DNA of 64,000 nucleotides from CAMLOF01 sp041913045. GTDB lineage: Bacteria; Pseudomonadota; Gammaproteobacteria; Burkholderiales; Burkholderiaceae_C. Location: contig JAYSGB010000003.1 in assembly GCA_041913045.1 (NCBI GenBank), positions 62,001 to 126,000 on the forward strand. The letters are read 5' to 3'. The notes beneath the pieces are model-generated. The model saw only the letters and a list, made by a program, of their open reading frames with translations, ran no database searches and was not told where the DNA came from. Shown here piece after piece: positions 35,427 to 44,454 of this stretch (its first letter is position 1; each line of letters starts with the position of its first letter). The position numbers and the translations under genes are program-made.

Positions 35427-36146
35427 TCAGGCTGCGGCCACCCAGTCCAGCCATGCTGGGCTGCCCTGGCTTGCCGACGGCTCGGCCTGCCACACCCAGC
35501 GGGCAGCAGCGGCCACGCTGTCGATCAGCGGCACGGGCACGCGCGCCTGCATGGCTGCCGCCATGCCCGCCAGCCCAGCTCCACCGATGATGATGGCCTC
35601 CACCGGCTGGCGCGCCAACACCCGCTGGCAGGCCGCCACCAGCAGATCTTGCGCAGCAACAGGGTCGGCACGCAGTTGCGCGCCGCTGAGTTCCACGGTT
35701 TCAATGTCCTGCACCTGTTCGCCCCAGGCCAGCGCGGGCAGCAGACGCTGCAGCATGGGCTTCCAGGCATGCCCGCCGGTGACGATGGCGCAGCGGCCAT
35801 GGCGCGCGGCCTCGGCCACCGCCGCTTCGGCCAGGCTGGTCACCGGGCAACCGGCCAGTTCACGCAGGGCATGCAGCCCCGGGTCGCCAAAGCAGCCGAT
35901 GACAATGCCGTGCGGCCCTCCAACCGCCCCGTCAGCCTGCCCCTGTGTGGCGTGGCGCCAGGCATCCAAAGTGGCGTGCGCGGCCACGGCGTAGCTGGCC
36001 TCGCTGGCAATGTAGGGGGCGCCGAAGCGCGCGGTCACCGCCTGCACGGCCACGTCTGGCGGGCTGGCCTGTGCCACCAGGCTGGCCACCGCGCCGGTGA
36101 TGTCCGCCGACGTGTTGGGGTTGATGATGAGAAGGCGTCGCGTCAT
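35427..36146 (-). CDS. Asp/Glu/hydantoin racemase-family protein
   Basis: A 239-residue protein starting RRLLIINPNTSADIT, the signature of hydantoin/allantoin racemases. The two catalytic cysteines of the family are GCFGDPGLHALRE (first) and, at the second position, an IIGGAGLAG loop where many members have a cysteine (GCTG-type). The second cysteine appears to be replaced by Gly-Ala, so activity may differ. Last gene of the ABC importer operon, seven bases after a GntR gene, suggesting that the imported compound is a hydantoin-, ureide- or amino-acid-like substrate. Confidence 0.8.
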   Translation of the reverse strand: MTRRLLIINPNTSADITGAVASLVAQASPPDVAVQAVTARFGAPYIASEASYAVAAHATLDAWRHATQGQADGAVGGPHGIVIGCFGDPGLHALRELAGCPVTSLAEAAVAEAARHGRCAIVTGGHAWKPMLQRLLPALAWGEQVQDIETVELSGAQLRADPVAAQDLLVAACQRVLARQPVEAIIIGGAGLAGMAAAMQARVPVPLIDSVAAAARWVWQAEPSASQGSPAWLDWVAAA

Positions 36147-36153
36147 GCTGTGC

Positions 36154-36861
36154 TCACAGACGCAGGATGTCAGCCAGGTCGCCCGTGCCGGGTGTGCTGT
36201 CGGGGAACACCAGCCCGGCTTCGATGCGCAACAGGTGTTCGCGCATCAGCCGCGTGGCCTCAGGCGTGGCGCGCAAGCGCATGGCCTGGATGAGCGCACG
36301 GTGCTCGTCGCAGCCGCAGGTGGCAGCGTGCTGGCGCTGCACATTGCCCGCCGGGCCGTAGGTCATGAGGATGAGCGAGGTGCGCGATACCAGTTCGCGC
36401 AGAATGCGCCCCAGCGTGGCGTGCCCCGACACCTCGGCAATGCGCAGGTGGAACTCGCCCGACAGGCGGATGGCGCGCTGCTGCTCGCCCTGGGCGCGTG
36501 CGGCTTCCTCGGCGTCGATCAGCTCGCGCAGGCTGGCAATGTCGGCATCGCTGGCGCGCTCCAGGAAGCGCTCCACCAGCGTGGGTTCGATCAGGCGGCG
36601 CGCCTCGAACACTTCCTGGGCCTCCTGCGGCGTGGGTTGCGCGATGAAAGCCCCCCGGTTGGGGATCATGGTGACCAGACTCTCGTTGGCCAGCCGCACC
36701 AGCACGGGCCGGATGCGCGTGCGTGACACGCCAAAGGCCTCGGCCAGCCGGTCTTCCACCAGCTTGGTGCCGGGCAGCAAGCGGTGGTCCAGCACCGCCG
36801 AGACGATGCGTTCGTACATCTGCGCGTCCGTCGCGGCAGCGGTGGGGGTTTCTGCCTCCAT
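36154..36861 (-). CDS. GntR-family (FCD) transcriptional regulator
   Basis: A regulator of about 235 residues with an N-terminal winged helix (YERIVSAVLDHRLLPGTKLVEDRLAEAFGVSRTRIRPVL) and a C-terminal FCD effector domain (FEARRLIEPTLVERF, then EFHLRIAEVSGH and EHRALIQA). It probably controls the ABC importer-racemase operon in which it lies, two bases after one permease and seven bases before the racemase. The start at 36861 avoids overlap with the permease; 36900 is an in-frame alternative. Confidence 0.88.
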   Translation of the reverse strand: MEAETPTAAATDAQMYERIVSAVLDHRLLPGTKLVEDRLAEAFGVSRTRIRPVLVRLANESLVTMIPNRGAFIAQPTPQEAQEVFEARRLIEPTLVERFLERASDADIASLRELIDAEEAARAQGEQQRAIRLSGEFHLRIAEVSGHATLGRILRELVSRTSLILMTYGPAGNVQRQHAATCGCDEHRALIQAMRLRATPEATRLMREHLLRIEAGLVFPDSTPGTGDLADILRL

Positions 36862-36863
36862 GC

Positions 36864-37751
36864 TCAAGCCTGGCTTCTTTGACGTTTTCTGAGTGCCCAT
36901 GTGGCGAGTATCGCCAATCCCATGACGGCGAAGGACACCACCGTGGTCAGCGTGCCCAGTGCGTAGATGGCGGGCGTGGTGACCGTGGTGGTCAGGCCCT
37001 GCAGCTCCAGCGGCAGGGTGTTGACGTCACCGATGGCCTGCGAGGTGCGCGCGATCTCGTCCCAGCTCAGGGTGAAGCCGAACATGCCCACACCAATCGC
37101 CGAAGGCGCGATCAGCGGCATCACCACATGCCAGAAGGTCTGCCATGGCGTGGCACCGAGGTCGCGCGCGGCTTCCTCGTAAGCCGGGTTGAAGCGGTTG
37201 AACACGGCGAACATGATGAGCAGGCCGAAGGGCAGCGTCCAGGTGAGGTGTGCACCCAAGGCCGAACTGAACAGGCCCAGACTGGTGTTGAAGGATTCCA
37301 GGTACTCGGTCATTTCCCAATGCTCGAACACGCTGCGCAGGGCTGTGTCGATGAGGCGGAATTGCAGGCCGATGCCCAGCGACACCACGATGGACGGCAT
37401 GATCAGGCTGGCCACGGTGACGTAGAACACCGCGTTACCGCCACGCAGTTGCTTGCGAAAGGCGAGCGCCGCCAGCAGCGACAGCACCACCGTGAGCACC
37501 ATGACCGTGCCACCCAGCGCCAGCGAGCGTTTGAACGCTGCACCGATGTCCACCACGCCCAGCCCTTCGGCGAGTTGGCGGTACCAGTGCAGCGAGGTGC
37601 CGCGCATGGGGAAGGTGAGCCCGCCTTCGGGGCCCTGGAAGCTGAGCACGAAGATGGTGAGCATGGGCCCGTACAGGAACAGCACGAACAGGCCGAACAG
37701 GATGGCCAGCGGCCAGAAGCCGGGGGCGCGGGGTTCGCGAACTCTGGGCAT
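36864..37751 (-). CDS. ABC transporter permease (PotC-like)
   Basis: A 295-residue inner-membrane permease with six helices and the cytoplasmic EAA loop EEAARDLGATPWQTFWHVVMPL, which contacts the ATPase. It resembles PotC of spermidine/putrescine-type importers. The start at 37751 is the ATG of MPRVREPRA; the open frame further upstream runs through repeat-rich intergenic DNA. It is followed after two bases by the GntR gene. Confidence 0.88.
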   Translation of the reverse strand: MPRVREPRAPGFWPLAILFGLFVLFLYGPMLTIFVLSFQGPEGGLTFPMRGTSLHWYRQLAEGLGVVDIGAAFKRSLALGGTVMVLTVVLSLLAALAFRKQLRGGNAVFYVTVASLIMPSIVVSLGIGLQFRLIDTALRSVFEHWEMTEYLESFNTSLGLFSSALGAHLTWTLPFGLLIMFAVFNRFNPAYEEAARDLGATPWQTFWHVVMPLIAPSAIGVGMFGFTLSWDEIARTSQAIGDVNTLPLELQGLTTTVTTPAIYALGTLTTVVSFAVMGLAILATWALRKRQRSQA

Positions 37752-37962
37752 GTCAGTTATCCGTTCCACTTCGATTGTTGTCGGGGTGCTTGCAGTTGGT
37801 TGGCGAGCCAAGACGGGCCAGCCCAGGGCCCGGCGCTTGACGCGAGGCGGCCCCAGGCCGCCAGACACAGCGCAGTCGGCAAAGCCGACCACCCTGGACG
37901 AGCCCCCGCAGGGCCAGGCCTGCCGCAGCCCGCCCAAACAGCGTGACAACAAGAAAGCACCC
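37752..37962. repeat. Intergenic hairpin cluster between the two permease genes
   Basis: A 211-base gap in an otherwise tight operon. It contains the hairpins GGCGGCC-CCA-GGCCGCC (near 37847) and GTCGGC-AAA-GCCGAC (near 37875) and the 17-mer CAGGGCCAGGCCTGCCG at 37909-37925, which recurs twice in the repeat region at 43.9-44.2 kb. Such an insertion could stabilise or attenuate the operon mRNA. Confidence 0.55.
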
Positions 37963-38940
37963 TCACAGCTCCTTGCGAATATCGACCACCCGGGTCAAGC
38001 CCCAGATGATCATCAGCACCGTCAGCAACAGCACCACCGCATTCGCCGCCGCCAGCGGAAACTGCAGGTACGAGGTCTGCACCTGAATCATCTTGCCGAT
38101 GGACGCAATCTGCTGCCCGCCCATCACGCCCACCGTCACAAAATCCCCCATCACGATGGTGACGATGAAGATCGAGCCGATGAGGATGCCCGTGCGCGAC
38201 AGCGGCACCACCACGTTCCACAGCGTCTGCCAGGCGCTGGCACCCGCGTCCCGTGCGGCCTCAAGCAACGAACGGTCGATGCGCATCATCGAGTTGAAGA
38301 TGGGCACGATCATGAACATGGTGTACAGGTGCACGTAGGCCAGCAGCACCGAAAAGTCCGAGAACAGCAGCCAGTCCAGCGGCGCCTCGGTCAGGTGTAC
38401 GCCCTGCAGCGCCTGGTTCACCAACCCATTGCGCCCCAGCAGCGGCACCCACGAAATCATGCGGATGACGTTGGACGTCCAGAACGGCACCGTGCACAAC
38501 ACAAACAGCAGCGTCTGCATGCCCGCGCTGCGCACGTGAAATGCCAGGAAATACGCCAGCGCAAAACCCAGCACCAGCGTCAACCCCCAGGCCAGCAGCG
38601 TGAACTTCAGCGTGGACAGGTAGGTGGACAGCGTGACGCAGAAATCACCATGCTCCGTCAGGCGGCCACACCCCTCCCACATCGACACGTAGTTGCGCCA
38701 GGTGAACGCCGGCAGCAACTCGTATTCGTTGAAGTCCCAGAAGCTGACCATCAGGACCAGCCCCAGGGGCACAAGAAAAAACACCACGAACACCGCCGAG
38801 AACGGCAGCGCCTGCAACCAGGGGTGCGCCCCCCGGCCAGATCGGCGTCCACCCAGGGCTCCCGTGGAACCGGCTTTGCCGGGCCACTGGGAGCGTCCCC
38901 CTTCAGGGGGAAGACGCGAAGCGGCGCAGGGGGTCTCCAT
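37963..38940 (-). CDS. ABC transporter permease (PotB-like) with a repeat-coded N-terminus
   Basis: A 325-residue permease with six helices and the EAA loop EAARDAGASAWQTLWNVVVPLS, matching PotB-type subunits. Family similarity begins around residue 40 (LPFSAVFVVFFLVPLGLVLMVSFW). The first ~35 residues (METPCAASRLPPEGG...) are coded by a GC-rich dispersed repeat that reaches right up to the start codon. The ATG at 38940 shares one base with the preceding gene's stop (TGATG), so translation is coupled and the repeat is probably translated. An internal start is the alternative. Confidence 0.85.
   Translation of the reverse strand: METPCAASRLPPEGGRSQWPGKAGSTGALGGRRSGRGAHPWLQALPFSAVFVVFFLVPLGLVLMVSFWDFNEYELLPAFTWRNYVSMWEGCGRLTEHGDFCVTLSTYLSTLKFTLLAWGLTLVLGFALAYFLAFHVRSAGMQTLLFVLCTVPFWTSNVIRMISWVPLLGRNGLVNQALQGVHLTEAPLDWLLFSDFSVLLAYVHLYTMFMIVPIFNSMMRIDRSLLEAARDAGASAWQTLWNVVVPLSRTGILIGSIFIVTIVMGDFVTVGVMGGQQIASIGKMIQVQTSYLQFPLAAANAVVLLLTVLMIIWGLTRVVDIRKEL
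38890..38935. repeat. GC-rich dispersed repeat covering the permease N-terminus
   Basis: The hairpin CCCCC-TTCA-GGGGG (38897-38910) followed by AAGACGCGAAGCGGCGCAGG and a GGGGG run has the form of a short Comamonadaceae repeat, different from the one at 34.6 kb. It occupies codons of the PotB-like permease just after its start. Confidence 0.5.
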
Positions 38941-40211
38941 CACGCTGCCACGAACTCGTTCCACTTGCGAACCATGTACTCGTTCTCGTCCATGATCGCG
39001 TTCCAGCAGGCAATGCCGCCCATGCGCTGCTCGTAGCTGCCGCCGTCGCGCACACTGCCCGCCTTGGCCAGCAGGTCGCCGTGCGGGCTCTTGATGTCCT
39101 TGGTGGCGGCCTTGCCCTCCATCCAGTAGGCCCACTCATAGGGCTCCATCTTGGCCTTGGCGGTATCCAGCACAGCGCTGTAGTAGCCCTGGCGGTTCAG
39201 GTAGGCACCGGCCCAGCCGTCCAGGAACCAGTTGATGAACTCGTAGGCCGCATCGGCCTTCTTGCCCGACAGCGTCTTCGGAATGCCGAAGCCCGCCGCC
39301 CAGGCACGGTAGCCTTCCTTCAGCGGCTGGAACACGCAGTCCAGGCCCTTGGTGCGCACCGCCGTCACCGCAGGGCTCCACATCGACTGGATCACCACCT
39401 CGCCCGATGCCATCAGGTTCACGCTCTCGTTGAAGTCCTTCCACAGCGCGCGGAACTGGCCCGACTTCTTCGCCTCGATCAGCGTCTTGATCGTCAGGTC
39501 GATCTCGGCCTTGGTCATGTTGCCCTTGTCGGGGTACTTGTACAGGCCCATGGCCTCCACCACCATGGCCGCGTCCATGATGCCGATGGACGGGATGTTG
39601 AGGATGGCGGCCTTGCCCTTGAATTCGGGGTTGAGCAACTCAGCCCACGAGCTGATGGGGCGCTTGATCAAGTCGGGGCGGATACCCAGCGTGTCGGCGT
39701 TGTACACGGTGGGGATCAGCGTCATGAACTGCGTGGGCGCGGCGGAAAACGCCTTGCTGCCGGGCTTGTCCAGGTACATCACCTTCTTGGGTGCCGTGCC
39801 CTGGTCACCCACCTTCTTGCCGCCGACTTCGCCCTTGGTGAAGAGCGAGGTGATCTTGTCGGCGTTCTTGATGCGCTTGGTGTCGATACCCTGCAGGTTG
39901 CCGGTGGGAATGATCTTCTTGAGCGAGAAGTACTCGGTGTCGATCAGGTCGAAACTGTTGGGCGCGGTGATGGCGCGCTTGGTGACCTCGTCGGTGGTCA
40001 CGGCCACGTACTGGATCTTGATGCCTGTGTCGGCCTCGAACTTCTCGGCAATGGCCTTGTCCTGGTTGACCGCGGTGCCCAGGTAGCGCAGCGTCACCTT
40101 TTCCTGTGCGTGGATGGCCGGGAACATGCCGGTGGCCAGGATGGCCGCCGCGCCCTTGAGCAATTGGCGGCGCTGAGGTTCGGCGCTGGTGTTGTCAACG
40201 GTGTTCGACAT
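38940..40211 (-). CDS. ABC transporter periplasmic solute-binding protein (PotD-like)
   Basis: A 423-residue extracellular binding protein. The N-terminus has a twin-arginine-like signal (QRRQLLKGAAAILATGMFPAIHAQ) with a likely cut after AHA-type residues near 36. The mature part shows the PotD-type pattern (VTLRYLGTAVNQDKAIAEKFEADTG near the start; KADAAYEFINWFLDG near the end). It captures the substrate in the periplasm for the two permeases. The start at 40211 has AAGGAG ten bases upstream. Confidence 0.88.
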   Translation of the reverse strand: MSNTVDNTSAEPQRRQLLKGAAAILATGMFPAIHAQEKVTLRYLGTAVNQDKAIAEKFEADTGIKIQYVAVTTDEVTKRAITAPNSFDLIDTEYFSLKKIIPTGNLQGIDTKRIKNADKITSLFTKGEVGGKKVGDQGTAPKKVMYLDKPGSKAFSAAPTQFMTLIPTVYNADTLGIRPDLIKRPISSWAELLNPEFKGKAAILNIPSIGIMDAAMVVEAMGLYKYPDKGNMTKAEIDLTIKTLIEAKKSGQFRALWKDFNESVNLMASGEVVIQSMWSPAVTAVRTKGLDCVFQPLKEGYRAWAAGFGIPKTLSGKKADAAYEFINWFLDGWAGAYLNRQGYYSAVLDTAKAKMEPYEWAYWMEGKAATKDIKSPHGDLLAKAGSVRDGGSYEQRMGGIACWNAIMDENEYMVRKWNEFVAA

Positions 40212-40273
40212 GGACGTGCACTCCTTGTGGGATGAAAGACCTGAGACCGTCAGGCGGCGGTTGAAAAAAGGGG

Positions 40274-41296
40274 TCAGGGCTGCGCGGGCTTGAGCGGGTG
40301 GGCCTGTTCGGCTTGCCACGACAGCCACACCGGCTGCCCCACGGCCACTGGTACGCGCTGGAAATCGGCCTCTGACAAGCTGACCTGGATGCTGCGGCCG
40401 CCCTGCGCGGGCTCCACGCCCAGCAGCACGTAGGTGCCTTGGTATTCGATGTCGCGCACCTGCCCATGGGCGTGCGGCCCCCACTGCGCTTCGGCCTGAT
40501 CCAGGTGCACCGCCAGGCGGTCGGCACGAACGGCCACACGCCCGTCCGGGCTGTCGAACACGTTGTGCCCGCCCATGAAGCTGGCCACAAATTCGGTGGC
40601 TGGCTGGTTGAACACCTCGCGCGGGCTGGCCGCCTGTTCGATGCGGCCATGGTTCATTACCACCATCTGGTCGGCCAGGGCCATGGCCTCTTCCTGCGAG
40701 TGGGTCACGTGAATGAAGGTCAGCCCCAGTTCGCGCTGCCAGCTGCGCAGCTCGGCGCGCATCTGCACGCGCAGGAAGGGGTCGAGCGCGGACAGGGGTT
40801 CGTCCAGCAACAGCACCTGCGGCCGCATGATGAGCGCACGCGCCAGCGCCACGCGCTGCTGCTGCCCACCCGACAGTTCGCCCGGCTTGCGCTGCGCCAG
40901 GTGCCCCATGGCCACGCGCTCCAGCAGGGCCTGCGCCTGCGCCCGGCGCTCTGCCGTGCCCACACCGCGCATCTTCAGGCTGAAGGCCACGTTGTCCAGC
41001 GCGCTCAGGTGCGGAAACAGCGCGTAGCTCTGGAACATCATGGCCGTGCCGCGTTCGGCGGCAGGCAAGTCGGTGATGTTGCGCCCGCCCAGCAGAATGT
41101 CGCCTTCTGTCACCACCTCATGCCCGGCGATCATGCGCAGCGTGGAGCTTTTGCCGCACCCGGAGGGCCCCAGCAGGCAGCAATAACTGCCTGCCGGTAT
41201 CCTCAAATCAATACGGTCAACGGCGGTGGCACCGTTGGCGTAACGCTTGGTCAGCGCGATCAGTTCCAGCGGCGGAGAGGTAGTGGCATGGCTCAT
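40274..41296 (-). CDS. ABC transporter ATP-binding protein (PotA-like)
   Basis: A 340-residue ATPase with Walker A GPSGCGKSS, a Q-loop (MMFQSYALFPHLSA), signature LSGGQQQRVALARAL, Walker B LLLDEPLSALD and switch histidine (HVTHSQEEA), followed by a C-terminal TOBE domain typical of PotA/MalK-type importers. First gene of the operon with the binding protein, two permeases, GntR regulator and racemase. The start at 41296 is preferred; 41308 is an in-frame alternative. Confidence 0.92.
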   Translation of the reverse strand: MSHATTSPPLELIALTKRYANGATAVDRIDLRIPAGSYCCLLGPSGCGKSSTLRMIAGHEVVTEGDILLGGRNITDLPAAERGTAMMFQSYALFPHLSALDNVAFSLKMRGVGTAERRAQAQALLERVAMGHLAQRKPGELSGGQQQRVALARALIMRPQVLLLDEPLSALDPFLRVQMRAELRSWQRELGLTFIHVTHSQEEAMALADQMVVMNHGRIEQAASPREVFNQPATEFVASFMGGHNVFDSPDGRVAVRADRLAVHLDQAEAQWGPHAHGQVRDIEYQGTYVLLGVEPAQGGRSIQVSLSEADFQRVPVAVGQPVWLSWQAEQAHPLKPAQP

Positions 41297-41490
41297 GCAC
41301 ACCCTCATGCAATCCCCGTGCCAATTTTGTACGCAAACTTTTCACATAATTGAATACAAAACCTGTTTGAAAAGTACGCAAAAGGTGCGCTGCGCGCCCA
41401 GGTGGTGCATCACGCCTGCATTCCCGTAACAGGCACAATCCCCATCATGACGCCTGACGTCTCCTCCCCGCCCAACATCCAGCCCCCGCC

Positions 41491-42357
41491 GTGACCCAGC
41501 ACATTCAGGACGAACTCGACCGTGCCCGCAAGTCTGGCCCAGTGCGCGACATCATCATCCCGCCCTGCCCAGAACTGCTCCGCCAACTGCAGGGAGCCAT
41601 TGCTCACGGCGAGCCGGATGTTGCCTCGCTGGACCGCATTGCCAGCGCCGACGTGGCCATGGCCGCCGCACTGATGCGCCAGGCCAACAGCCCGCTCTAC
41701 GCTCTGGCCCAGCCCGTGCACACCGTGGGGCAAGCACTCACCGTGCTGGGCGTACGCCCCGCCGTCCAGCTGCTCACCGGCTTCCTCACCCGCTACGCCT
41801 TGCAGGTGCAGTCACCGCTGCTGGGGCATTTCTGGGAAAGCTCCACCCGCCGGGCCATCGCCTGCGAGCACATCGGGCACCAGCTCTACGGCATGAACCC
41901 TGGACTGGCCTACAGCTTCGGCCTGTTCTGTCATGTGGGCATACCGGTGATGCTGCGCGGCGTCAAAGGCTACGGCAGCACCATCACCGAAGCGCTGGCC
42001 CGCAAAGACCGCACCTTCACCCAGACGGAGAACGCCAACCACCGCACCGACCACGCCGTGGTGGGCGCCATCGTGGCCCGCACCTGGCACCTGCCTGCCG
42101 AGGTAGCGGTGGCCATCAGACTGCACCACGATTTCTCGGCCTTGCAAGACGGGCGCTTTCCCGATGCCGTGCGCCACCTCGTGGCCATGGGGTTGATCGC
42201 GGAATACCTGGTCCAGCAGCACGAAGGCGTGGCGGAACCCGCCGACTGGCGCCTGCACGGTGAGCCATGCCTGCGGCACCTGCAAATCGACGAAACCGAG
42301 GTGGAGCATTGGGTGGACGAACTCCACCCCGCCTTCGAGGCCGTGGACCTGGCCTGA
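41491..42357 (+). CDS. HDOD-domain protein
   Basis: A 288-residue cytoplasmic protein consisting of one HDOD domain from about residue 22: PPCPELLRQLQGAI, SADVAMAAALMRQANSPLYAL, TVGQALTVLGVRPAVQLLTGF, and the later FGLFCHVGIPVML and H..DHAVVGAIVARTWHLP blocks. HDOD proteins regulate c-di-GMP signalling, motility or biofilm formation through protein contacts. The start is a GTG at 41491 without a strong ribosome-binding site, so it is uncertain. It converges with the DMT transporter gene. Confidence 0.82.
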   Translation: MTQHIQDELDRARKSGPVRDIIIPPCPELLRQLQGAIAHGEPDVASLDRIASADVAMAAALMRQANSPLYALAQPVHTVGQALTVLGVRPAVQLLTGFLTRYALQVQSPLLGHFWESSTRRAIACEHIGHQLYGMNPGLAYSFGLFCHVGIPVMLRGVKGYGSTITEALARKDRTFTQTENANHRTDHAVVGAIVARTWHLPAEVAVAIRLHHDFSALQDGRFPDAVRHLVAMGLIAEYLVQQHEGVAEPADWRLHGEPCLRHLQIDETEVEHWVDELHPAFEAVDLA

Positions 42358-42361
42358 TCTG

Positions 42362-43273
42362 TCAGTTGCGCGGCTGGCGGCGGCTCACCAGCAGAATACC
42401 CACCGCCACACCCACCAGCGCCAACACCAGTTTCAACGTCAAGGGTTCGCCCAGCAGCCCCACGCCAAACAGCAAGGCGAACACAGGCGTCAAGAACACG
42501 AAGGACGACATCTGCGTAGCCGGGTAGTGGCGCAGCATCCACATCCAGGTGAGGTAACTGGCGAAAGCGCCCACCACCGTCTGCAGGAAGATCGACCCCC
42601 AGGCGTGCCCGGAATAGCTCAGGCCCCAGGGTTCACCCAGCGCCAGCGAAAGCAGCGGCGCCACCGCCGCCGTGACGGCCACCTGGTAGAAAAGCGTCTT
42701 CTCGGCGCTGGCCGTGGCCAGCCGCGTGGTGCGGATGACCAAGGTCGTCAGACCCCACAAGATACCCGCCGCCAGGGCGATGGCATCGCCCAGCAGCTGC
42801 GAAGGTTTACCGTTGCTCAGCCCTTCGCTGAACGCTACCGCTACCGACGCAAAAGCCACGCACAACCCAGCCCATTGCACCGCACGCAGTTTTTCGCTAG
42901 GCACGAAACGCGGCAACAGCAACGCCACCACGAAGGGCGAGGTGTAGAGGAACACCGTGAGCCGGGAGGCCGTTGTGTGCATCAGGCCCAGGTAAATGCC
43001 CGTGAACTCTCCCGCGAACAGCAGACCCGCCAGCAAGCCGGGCCAGAAGGTGCCGTCCCGCGCAAACAAAGCCACCCCGCGCCGTTGGCACCACAGCCAA
43101 AGCAGCACCGTCGCACCCCAAAAGCGCAGCGTCGCCTGCCACAGAGGCGGCACCTCGCCCACCGTGGACTTGATCAGGATCTGCTGGAAGCCCCAGAAGG
43201 CGCAACACACCACCAGCAAGGTGATGGCGAGGCCGTCGAGATGGGTTTTCCGCGAGTTCAGGTTGAGGCTCAC
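42362..43273 (-). CDS. EamA-family drug/metabolite transporter
   Basis: A 303-residue protein with ten helices in two EamA repeats (AITLLVVCCAFWGFQQILIK...; GDAIALAAGILWGLTTLVIR...). It probably exports a metabolite or amino acid; the substrate is unknown. The start is GTG at 43273, overlapping the flavin reductase stop by four bases (GTGA), so the two are translationally coupled. Confidence 0.85.
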   Translation of the reverse strand: MSLNLNSRKTHLDGLAITLLVVCCAFWGFQQILIKSTVGEVPPLWQATLRFWGATVLLWLWCQRRGVALFARDGTFWPGLLAGLLFAGEFTGIYLGLMHTTASRLTVFLYTSPFVVALLLPRFVPSEKLRAVQWAGLCVAFASVAVAFSEGLSNGKPSQLLGDAIALAAGILWGLTTLVIRTTRLATASAEKTLFYQVAVTAAVAPLLSLALGEPWGLSYSGHAWGSIFLQTVVGAFASYLTWMWMLRHYPATQMSSFVFLTPVFALLFGVGLLGEPLTLKLVLALVGVAVGILLVSRRQPRN

Positions 43274-43809
43274 AACGGATGTTCGGTGTAGAAACGCCCA
43301 CCGTGGTAGAGCAGCGGCGGCACGTGCGTGCGGTGCGCGCAGCGTTCCACCTCACCCACGAAGATCACGTGGTCGCCTTCGTCGTAACGGCTGCGGTTGA
43401 AGCATTCGAACACCGCCACAGTGCCTTCCAGCAGCGGGGCGCCGCTTGCACCCTCTTTGTAGCTAACGCCTTGCCAGCGGTCTACGCCCTTGGCAGCAAA
43501 ACGCTCGGCCAGTTCGCGCTGGTGTGCGCCCAGTACGTTGATGGCGTAGTGCGACCCCTCGGCAAAGGTAGCCATGGAGGCCGCCGAACGCGACAGGCTC
43601 CACAACACAAGCGGGGGGGTCAGGGAGACTGAGTTGAAAGAATTCGCCGTCAAACCCACCAAGCGGCCGTTGGGCGCCTTGGCCGTGACAATGGTCACCC
43701 CCGTGGCGAACCGTCCAAGCGCGGCCCGCAGGCTCTGGGCGTTGGGCGCTTCGGGCGCGGGGAAATAGTCTTTGGCGGGCGATGCGGCTTGGTTGTTCTG
43801 GGACGGCAT
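43270..43809 (-). CDS. Flavin reductase-like FMN-binding protein
   Basis: A 179-residue protein of the flavin reductase domain family (RFATGVTIVTAKAPNGRLVGLTANSFNSVSLTPPLVLWSLSRSA; C-terminal GDHVIFVGEVE and LLYHGGRFY). Such proteins supply reduced FMN/FAD to a partner monooxygenase; no partner is adjacent. The ATG at 43809 is chosen; a TTG at 43830 would add seven residues. Coupled to the DMT transporter gene downstream. Confidence 0.87.
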   Translation of the reverse strand: MPSQNNQAASPAKDYFPAPEAPNAQSLRAALGRFATGVTIVTAKAPNGRLVGLTANSFNSVSLTPPLVLWSLSRSAASMATFAEGSHYAINVLGAHQRELAERFAAKGVDRWQGVSYKEGASGAPLLEGTVAVFECFNRSRYDEGDHVIFVGEVERCAHRTHVPPLLYHGGRFYTEHPL

Positions 43810-43918
43810 AACCCTACGATTGTCTGCCAAAGCCGCCTAGAGCGCTGCTGCGGGCCTATTTGTGTTTGGGTGGCCGTTGATCCGGCAGAGCTTCGCGGGC
43901 TACGGCAGGCTTTGGGGC

Positions 43919-44454
43919 ACCTCTCGGCTACGGCAGGCCTGGCCCTGCAGGGGCTCATGCTGTGACGGTCGGCGCCCTTGGCGCCGACTCCGCTGCGTCC
44001 ACCTGTCTGGGGCCGGTGCGGCGGAAACTCGGTCCGTTCGCTAACGCTCTCTCCCCTCGAACACCCGCCGCAAGTCAGTTACGAAGCGCGCTAACGCGCG
44101 CCCGGCCCCAGACAGGTGGCCACAGCCGCCACAGAAATCGCCCCCACAGGGCCAGGCCTGCCGCAGCCACCAAGCGTGTTGGGATGCAACCGGTTGTGTG
44201 CCAAGAATGCTTCTGCCAAGGCGTGTGCGCCCAGGGGCTGGCGCGCCTTACGAGGTGCCGAGAAGCGCAGATGCCGTGGCTGCGCGCTTTAGCGCGCTTC
44301 GTAACTGACTTGCGGCAGATGTCCGACCGGAGCGTTTCGCGAGAAACGTGTAGGGAGTTTCTGCCGCGTAGCCACGGCATAGAGCATCGCAGGGGAGCCG
44401 GTGCACAGCACCGGCCGCCTCGTTGAAGCGCCAGGGCCTGGGCGCACACGCCTT
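43919..44454. repeat. Non-coding region with nested long inverted repeats
   Basis: The 679-base gap between the flavin reductase and dadA contains no convincing gene. It holds at least five inverted-repeat pairs: 43931-43947/44147-44163 (17 bases), 43999-44016/44102-44119 (18, perfect, CCACCTGTCTGGGGCCGG), 44068-44093/44290-44315 (26, perfect), 44218-44244/44428-44454 (27 with two mismatches) and 44271-44281/44370-44380 (11). There is also a tight hairpin CGTTTC-GCGA-GAAACG at 44333-44348. The pairs interlock, so the region may be a cluster of inserted repeats or a non-autonomous element. Confidence 0.7.
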
